From SLST01 sp046538735 (GTDB lineage: Bacteria > Spirochaetota > Spirochaetia > DSM-27196 > SLST01): a stretch of 64,000 bases of DNA. The stretch covers positions 1 through 64,000 of the forward strand of contig JBKHII010000001.1 of assembly GCA_046538735.1 (NCBI GenBank), given 5' to 3'. This document shows, piece by piece, positions 58,996-64,000 of this stretch. The position numbers and the translations under genes were made by a program. Below the pieces are notes generated by a model. That model was not told the DNA's origin. It saw nothing but the letters and a program-made list of their open reading frames with translations, and did no database searches. Numbering within the stretch: the first letter of the stretch is position 1; each line of letters begins with the position of its first letter.

Positions 58996-60498
58996 CTACT
59001 GATTGTGTGGACCTTCTCCTACCTGCACGTAGTCGAAAATGGAGATAAGCAGGTTCACGAAGAGCCCCACGTTGACCGCCGTGCTTCCGAGCGACGACCA
59101 GTAGAAGATGTTTCCCAGCTGCGCGAGCCGGCGCTCCTCCGACTGCCTGAGCGTCGCCGCCGCGACCGGAACGAGCGCAGCGCGCACGCTCTCGTATCCA
59201 CCGTTCAGGAGGATCGTCACGGGAAGCGAGACCACGAACCAGGTCAGCGCCTCGTAGAAGTCGTCGCGCTCGCGTCGCAGCTCCAGCGACCAGTCGATGG
59301 TGTCCGGCAGGAGCGCTCGATTCATCACGGTCGGGCTCGCCGAATCAACGACGAAGCGGGACTCGAGATAGCCGTCCCTGCGCAGGCGAACGACGGTCGA
59401 GGTCGGCGGGAACGTGTACTCGAGCGGCGTCCGACCGATCCAGACCGAGTCCGCGTAGACGTCCGCGCCGGCGGGCGAGCTGCGAAGCACGACCGTCCGA
59501 GCGGTGACCGCCTCCAGCTCAACGCGCTCCACCACGGACGCCCCGGGGGCGAGCTCGACCTCGCGCTCGGCCGATTCGAACCCCTCGGAGCTGACGCGAA
59601 CGCGGTGGGCGCCGGGCCTCAGATAGGGTGCCGCGGCGTTCCCGTACCCGCGCAGCTCTCCGTTGATTTCGATCGCTGCCTCCGGGTCGCCGGTGACGAC
59701 CTCGAGGCGCGCGTACTCGCGACCGAGCAACGCCGCCGCGCTCTCGCGCGCCACGATCGGCGCCTCGAGCCCGACCTCCTCGGGACGCGCGACGGTGCCG
59801 CCCAAGGGGGTGCTCGTCTGCGTGAAACGATGATACAGAGAGACGTCGATCGCAAGATACCCGTCGATCTCGTCCACAACACCCCAGACCACGACGTCCA
59901 GGTCCTCGGTTTCGGCGAGCGCCTCGAGCGCGCCGAGATCGGTATCCTCGGGGTGAGGAAGGAGACTCCCTTCCTCGTGACCCGACCAGAAAACGAGCGG
60001 AAGAGTCGCAGGCACAACCGCGGCGACGGCCTCGGGATCCGTCGCCTTCAGCTCAGTCAGGAGCGACCGAGCCTCCTCCACCGTTTCGGCGGCGGCCGGA
60101 CGACGCTCTTCGTCCGCCTCGCGATCGAAGATGAGACGGTCGCGCGCGTCCACCGCGCCCTGGAGTGCGGAGGCGGCATCCCGAACGGCGGCGTCCAGTC
60201 TCCGCTCCGAATACGCGCGTAGCTCTTCGGTCGAGAACTCGTGCTCCCGGATTGACGAGAGCGACTCGTAGAGGAGCCGAGGGAAGGTGACCGCCGCGAT
60301 CCTCGCCTCGTCCGCGACGCCGGTCGGACCCGGCTCGGCAACGAGCTCGGCGATCCCCACGCGGTAGGTCTCTCGCGGCGCCGACAGCGCGTCCAACACC
60401 GGCTCGGACGGCGGCTCCGGCGCGGCGTCCTGCGCCGCGGCGCTCGCCGCGACGAACAGGAGCGCGGCACGGATCGCAAGTCGCGCGCTAACCGCCAT
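58996..60498 (-). CDS. Exported PEGA-domain protein
   Basis: A 500-residue protein with an N-terminal export signal, an N-terminal region to about 270, then two PEGA-type carbohydrate or surface-binding domains (YARLEVVTGDPEAAIEINGE and RTVVLRSSPAGADVYADSVW with IGRTPLEYTFP). Near the C-terminus are one or two hydrophobic segments (about 400-420 and 470-490) that could anchor it. Such proteins are frequent in spirochaetes. The start overlaps the CheY-like gene by 11 nt. Confidence 0.78.
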   Translation of the reverse strand: MAVSARLAIRAALLFVAASAAAQDAAPEPPSEPVLDALSAPRETYRVGIAELVAEPGPTGVADEARIAAVTFPRLLYESLSSIREHEFSTEELRAYSERRLDAAVRDAASALQGAVDARDRLIFDREADEERRPAAAETVEEARSLLTELKATDPEAVAAVVPATLPLVFWSGHEEGSLLPHPEDTDLGALEALAETEDLDVVVWGVVDEIDGYLAIDVSLYHRFTQTSTPLGGTVARPEEVGLEAPIVARESAAALLGREYARLEVVTGDPEAAIEINGELRGYGNAAAPYLRPGAHRVRVSSEGFESAEREVELAPGASVVERVELEAVTARTVVLRSSPAGADVYADSVWIGRTPLEYTFPPTSTVVRLRRDGYLESRFVVDSASPTVMNRALLPDTIDWSLELRRERDDFYEALTWFVVSLPVTILLNGGYESVRAALVPVAAATLRQSEERRLAQLGNIFYWSSLGSTAVNVGLFVNLLISIFDYVQVGEGPHNQ

Positions 60499-60886
60499 CG
60501 GGCACGCTCCCGAGCAAACCGTCGACCTCCAGTACCTTCGTGATCGCGCTCACCACGCGCTCGGGCCGAAACGGCTTCACAACGAAGTCGCGCGCGCCCA
60601 ACTGGATTGCCCGGACGATCATCGCCTGCTCGCCGAGGGCGCTGCACATAATGACGCGCGCGCCGCCGTCGAGCTCGCGCAGTTTGCGCAGCGTGGTGAT
60701 GCCGTCCATCTCGGGCATTGCGATGTCCAGGAGCACCACGTCCGGCTCGGCGGCGAGGTAGGTCCGCAGCGCCTCTCGTCCGTTCTCCGCCTGCGCGGCC
60801 ACCCGCATCCCGGCATCGCGGAGGATGTCGGTGAGCAGCGACCGCATGAACGGCAGATCGTCAACGAGAAGCACTCGCGGGGTCAT
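60488..60886 (-). CDS. CheY-like single-domain response regulator
   Basis: A 132-residue receiver. The acidic pair is LLVDDLPFM, the phospho-Asp is in VVLLDIAMPEMDG, and the switch Ser/Thr and Lys are in IMCSALGE and FVVKPFRPE. No output domain is present. The ATG overlaps the prfB stop (ATGA). Its partner kinase is not next to it. A chemotaxis or developmental role is possible. Confidence 0.88.
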   Translation of the reverse strand: MTPRVLLVDDLPFMRSLLTDILRDAGMRVAAQAENGREALRTYLAAEPDVVLLDIAMPEMDGITTLRKLRELDGGARVIMCSALGEQAMIVRAIQLGARDFVVKPFRPERVVSAITKVLEVDGLLGSVPDGG

Positions 60887-61987
60887 GAGCCTTCGTTCCA
60901 GCCGTAGCGCAGGTACTCGTCGATGAACGGATCGAGGTCGCCGTCCATCACCGCCTGGATGTTCCCGGTCTCGTGGCGCGTGCGCAGGTCCTTTACCATC
61001 GTGTACGGCTGGAAGACGTACGAGCGGATCTGGTTGCCCCACGAGATGTCCTTCTTCTCGGCGGCGCTCTTTGCCTGCTCGGCTTCCTGCTGCTCGCGGT
61101 AGTAATCGTAGAGGCGGCTCTTGAGCACCTTCATCGCCATCGCGCGGTTCTTGTGCTGGCTCCGCTCGTTCTGACACTGAACGACGATGCCGGTCTCCAT
61201 GTGCGTGATCCGCACGGCGCTGTCGGTCTTGTTGACGTGCTGGCCGCCGGCGCCGCTGGCGCGGTACGTGTCAACGCGGATGTCCTCAGGCTTGATGTCC
61301 ACGTCGATATCTTCGTCGATCACCGGGCTCACGTAGACGCTCGCGAACGAGGTGTGACGCCGACCGCTCGAGTCGAACGGACTGATGCGCACGAGCCGGT
61401 GAATGCCGGTCTCGCCCTTGAGATAGCCGAACGCGTACTCACCGTCGATCTGCATCGTAACGCTCTTGATGCCGCCTTCGGCCTCCTGCAGGTCCAGGAC
61501 CTGCGTTTTGTAGCCGTTCGCCTCGGTCCAGCGTGAGTACATGCGGTAGAGCATGCTAACCCAGTCGCACGCCTCGGTACCGCCCGCGCCCGAGTGGATC
61601 GTGAGGAAGACGTTCGCGGAGTCGAACTCGCCGGAGAGCAGCTCCTTGACCTGCAGGCGGTCGTACCGCTTGCGCTGCATCTCCAGGTTCTCGCGGATCT
61701 CGGCCTCCAGATCGGGGTCGGCCTCTTCGATCGCGAGCTGATAGAGCTCACCCAGATCCTGCGCCTGTTGCAGGAGCTCTTCCCACGGTTCGAGGCGTTC
61801 CTGTTTTCGTTTGAGCTCGGTCATCACGCGCTCGGCCTCTTCCCGATCGTTCCAGAGGTTCGGATCGGCCGAGCGCTGCTCGAGCTCGGCTATCTCGGCT
61901 CGGAGTTTATCCGAGTCAAAGATGCCTCCAGGTTTCTTGGATTTGCTCCTGGAGATCTTGAATCGGATTCGCAAGTTCTTCGAGCAT
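60883..61987 (-). CDS. prfB: Peptide chain release factor 2, programmed frameshift
   Basis: RF2, 367 residues after frameshift. Translation starts at the ATG at complement 61985-61987 (GGAGG 5 nt upstream) as MLEELANPIQDLQEQIQETWR and reaches CTT TGA at codons 23-24. Reading then has to shift +1 onto GAC TCG GAT to continue as DSDKLRAE and the rest. The downstream frame has SPF (ISPFDSSG) and the catalytic GGQ (GAGGQHVNKTDSAVRITH). This is the classic autoregulatory RF2 frameshift: low RF2 favours the shift. It is the first gene of the operon down to lolE. Confidence 0.93.
61916..61930 (-). promoter_or_regulatory. prfB: prfB programmed +1 frameshift site
   Basis: On the minus strand the sequence TGG AGG CAT CTT TGA C has an internal Shine-Dalgarno-like GGAGG 3-4 nt before the slippery CTT and an in-frame UGA followed by C. 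This matches the E. coli prfB site (AGG GGG TAT CTT TGA C) in every functional part. Confidence 0.9.
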
Positions 61988-62085
61988 GGTTCCTCCAGGT
62001 GGATTGATTGATTGAGTATACCAAGAGCGCCGGGCCCGTTTCCACCGCTTGCGCGAGCGGCGACTTGTGCCGATGATAGGGGTGT

Positions 62086-63420
62086 ATGCATGATCGGCAG
62101 GGTCGACGCTTCCTCGCGTTCATTCTCGTCACGCTGTGCGCTCTCCTCGCAGCCGCCGGGCCGGCGCTCGCGCAGACGGCCGCCGCCGAGGAAGAGGTCT
62201 TTGCTCCCTTCGTCTCGCGACTCCGCCTCTCGATCCGCGATCCCCAGATCCGCATCACGTGGGAAGATGCCACGGATATCGTGACGAGCTACCGCGTCTA
62301 CCGCGCAACGGAGCAGATCACGATCGAGAACCTTCCGAACGCCGAACTCGTCGCAACAGTGAGCGCGGGAGTGGAGGCGTACATCGACATTCCGCCCGAG
62401 CCGAACGAGTACTACTACGCGGTGCTCGCCGAGCGCTCGTCCGGCGCACCGTACCGCGCGGTCATCCCGGGACGGAACGCGAGCTTCCGCGCGATCGAGG
62501 TCGTGAACGTCGCGACCGAGATCGAACGGGCGGCGGAGATCGGCGACATCGGCGCAGCGCTCGTTTCCGCGCAGGGACAGACGGCCATCGAGGTCACCGC
62601 CACGAGCGACCGCGACGGCAGGACGATCATCTTCTACCGTTCCACCGATCCGATCACGAGCGTAGACGATCTCGAGCAGGCAACGGTCGTGCGCGAAGCG
62701 CCGTCGGGAGCGCCGCGGATCGTCGATCTCCCGGTGCCGGGCGTCCAGTACTACTACGCCGCGCTCGATACGGGGCTGCTCCTCAGCGGAGACGCTACCG
62801 TGACGCCGGGGATGAACGCGACGCGCCGGCCCACAGAGATACCGCTCGCCGCCACGGCGGACGCCCCGAACGGGTCCGCGGACGCCACGCCCCCGGAGGC
62901 GCTACCGGAAATCGCGACAGCGGCGCCGCCGCTCGGCACGTCCGGCCGCGGTATCCCGCTTCCGTACCTGCAGATCGAGGACGACCTCCTGACCGGCCTG
63001 ACCCTCGGAGACCCGCGAATCATCATACCGAACGCGCAGCCGATGAGCGCCGAAACCGAGGCCGTCGTAGCCGCGATGCTGCAACGCATCGGCCGCTCCG
63101 AACAGCGCGCGCCCGGCGCTACGATCCTTCCGGACGACCGCATTCCGGAACCCGAGGGTGCCGAGTACACGCTGCGGACGATCCTGGACGGGCCGTTCAG
63201 GAGAATGGCGTGGGAGTCGGCGCTCGAGCAGCTCGAGAACTACTTCACGTTGCCGCTCACGGCCGAGCTCGAAGCGCGCGCGCACTTCTACCGCGCGCAG
63301 ATCTACTACTTCATGGGCGAGGAGCGACGCGCGATCCTGGAGCTCCTGCTCGCGCGGGACCACTACTACGTGGAAGTCGAGGAGTGGCTCGGCCGCATCC
63401 TCGGCAACCAGGGTGCATAG
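62086..63420 (+). CDS. Large exported protein with FN3-like domains
   Basis: A 444-residue protein with a signal peptide (LAFILVTLCALLAAAGPALA). Two fibronectin type III-like units are suggested by IRITWEDATDIVTSYRVYRA and by YYYAVLAE and YYYAALDT at similar places in each. A long Ala/Pro/Thr-rich linker follows (about 245-280), and a C-terminal helical, TPR-like segment (ELEARAHFYRAQIYYFMGEE) ends the protein. It is divergent from prfB. AGGGG lies close to the ATG. No enzymatic motif was seen. Confidence 0.75.
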   Translation: MHDRQGRRFLAFILVTLCALLAAAGPALAQTAAAEEEVFAPFVSRLRLSIRDPQIRITWEDATDIVTSYRVYRATEQITIENLPNAELVATVSAGVEAYIDIPPEPNEYYYAVLAERSSGAPYRAVIPGRNASFRAIEVVNVATEIERAAEIGDIGAALVSAQGQTAIEVTATSDRDGRTIIFYRSTDPITSVDDLEQATVVREAPSGAPRIVDLPVPGVQYYYAALDTGLLLSGDATVTPGMNATRRPTEIPLAATADAPNGSADATPPEALPEIATAAPPLGTSGRGIPLPYLQIEDDLLTGLTLGDPRIIIPNAQPMSAETEAVVAAMLQRIGRSEQRAPGATILPDDRIPEPEGAEYTLRTILDGPFRRMAWESALEQLENYFTLPLTAELEARAHFYRAQIYYFMGEERRAILELLLARDHYYVEVEEWLGRILGNQGA

Positions 63421-63610
63421 ACCGACCACCCACGACTTCGTGCCTGGAGACGCTACCGACCTTTCGACGCTTCCGGAAGAGACGATGCACTGCTCCCAAC
63501 ATGTCACTGACCTTGCAGCTCGCAGGCGGTCAAGTGCTGATGCTGCTGGGACTTGCCGGTTCCGGTGGCGCGCACGCGACACTCGGCGGGTAGACGCGAC
63601 GTACGAGAGT

Positions 63611-64000
63611 CTATGCCTTTTCGAATCGGAGCGAGACTGAGGTCGAGAAGGTAGCGCCCGGGTCGAGATCCACGGGGTAGCGAAGAACGACGCTCGTGCT
63701 CTGATAGCCCGTCTCGAGACCATTGCTCGACTTGCTCACCGTCTCCACGGGAAGGAGCCAGAGCTCGCACTCGCTGCCCATCCCCACCGTAATCGCGGTG
63801 TCATTGACCCTGTCCTCGAACCGAAGCTCTCCCGCGGCGGGAATGCGCTGCAGCTCGGGACCGATCTCGGTGGGCTTTCCGGTTCCCGCGGTGAGCAGGA
63901 GCCTGAGGCTGTCTGCCTCGGACGAGAGGAAGGCGAGATTGATCTCGGGAGCGAAGGTGGACCGCAGCCGTTCTTCCGCCGCGCACGTAATCGAGTAGTC
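63611..64000 (-). CDS. GH57-type 4-alpha-glucanotransferase, C-terminal end
   Basis: The last 129 residues of a minus-strand gene whose start is outside the window. The segments TFAPEINLAFLS, PVETVSKSSNGLETGYQ and a final FSTSVSLRFEKA match the beta-sandwich C-terminal domain of GH57 alpha-amylase/4-alpha-glucanotransferase enzymes. The catalytic domain is not included. It would act in glycogen or maltodextrin metabolism. The 190-nt gap between it and the exported protein gene holds no recognised feature. Confidence 0.65.
   Translation of the reverse strand, partial: DYSITCAAEERLRSTFAPEINLAFLSSEADSLRLLLTAGTGKPTEIGPELQRIPAAGELRFEDRVNDTAITVGMGSECELWLLPVETVSKSSNGLETGYQSTSVVLRYPVDLDPGATFSTSVSLRFEKA

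Noticed and set aside
61988..62091. Start of prfB at an upstream ATG at complement 62091 in the RF2-body frame
   Set aside because: The added residues have no RF2 similarity, while the ATG at 61987 in the other frame gives the proper RF2 N-terminus and the known frameshift signal.
63500..63593. 30-codon frame (MSLTLQLAGGQVLMLLGLAG...) after the exported protein gene
   Set aside because: It has no ribosome binding site or promoter, and the start lies inside an unassigned gap; chance cannot be excluded.

Overview
This is a high-GC bacterial chromosome segment, most probably from a free-living spirochaete. Several lipoproteins or exported proteins have spirochaete-style signal regions, for example an FATGTQEEA-type mature start on PhnD. 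A parE-parC pair, PEGA and PPC exported proteins, class III cyclase homologues and a lolCDE set all fit a diderm spirochaete. The assignment is an inference from gene content. No tRNA, rRNA, insertion sequence, CRISPR array or phage module was seen. The window is densely packed, with many 1-14 nt overlaps between genes and no gene-free stretch above 300 bases.

Layout. Bases 1-9.9 kb hold a cut-off lipoprotein gene, a tetR-MATE efflux pair with a clear operator/promoter, a rhodanese, an Aat-like transferase, an nfeD-nfeD-floA membrane microdomain cluster and a CrtI-like oxidoreductase with a flavodoxin. Bases 9.9-17.3 kb hold a DOMON lipoprotein, small metabolic proteins and an sdhAB-sucCD operon with no local membrane anchor gene. 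Bases 17.3-29.2 kb are a complete phosphonate island: phnGHIJK, phnM, a hexapeptide transferase, phnL and an unusual PHP-inositol monophosphatase fusion. It continues with a divergent phnD / phnC-phnE1-phnE2 transporter, with 11-bp repeats resembling Pho boxes between them. Bases 29.2-48 kb carry signalling and envelope genes (HD-GYP, two cyclase homologues, PPC protein, ABC exporter, histidine kinase), an HPF-cold-shock fusion, prfC, and parE-parC. Bases 48-53.7 kb hold mcsA-mcsB-clpC and serS. Bases 53.7-62 kb are one overlapping minus-strand operon: prfB, a CheY-like regulator, a PEGA protein, ftsY, a repeat-rich exported protein and lolC-lolD-lolE. The window ends in a large exported protein and the C-terminal end of a GH57-type glucanotransferase.

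How it works together. The phosphonate island looks self-contained: import (PhnCDE), activation (PhnGHI-LM), C-P cleavage (PhnJ, PhnK). The fused PHP-IMPase would then process the cyclic ribose phosphate in place of PhnP/PhnN. The prfB-lolE operon links translation termination, SRP targeting and lipoprotein release. The clpC locus keeps McsA but its McsB has lost key kinase residues.

The most general regulatory observation is that many single genes have a sigma70-like -10 hexamer only 6-7 nt before the start codon and no Shine-Dalgarno sequence. This implies frequent leaderless mRNAs. Standouts for follow-up are the PHP-IMPase fusion, the Pho-like repeat arrays, the degenerate McsB, the leaderless promoter class and the prfB programmed frameshift.
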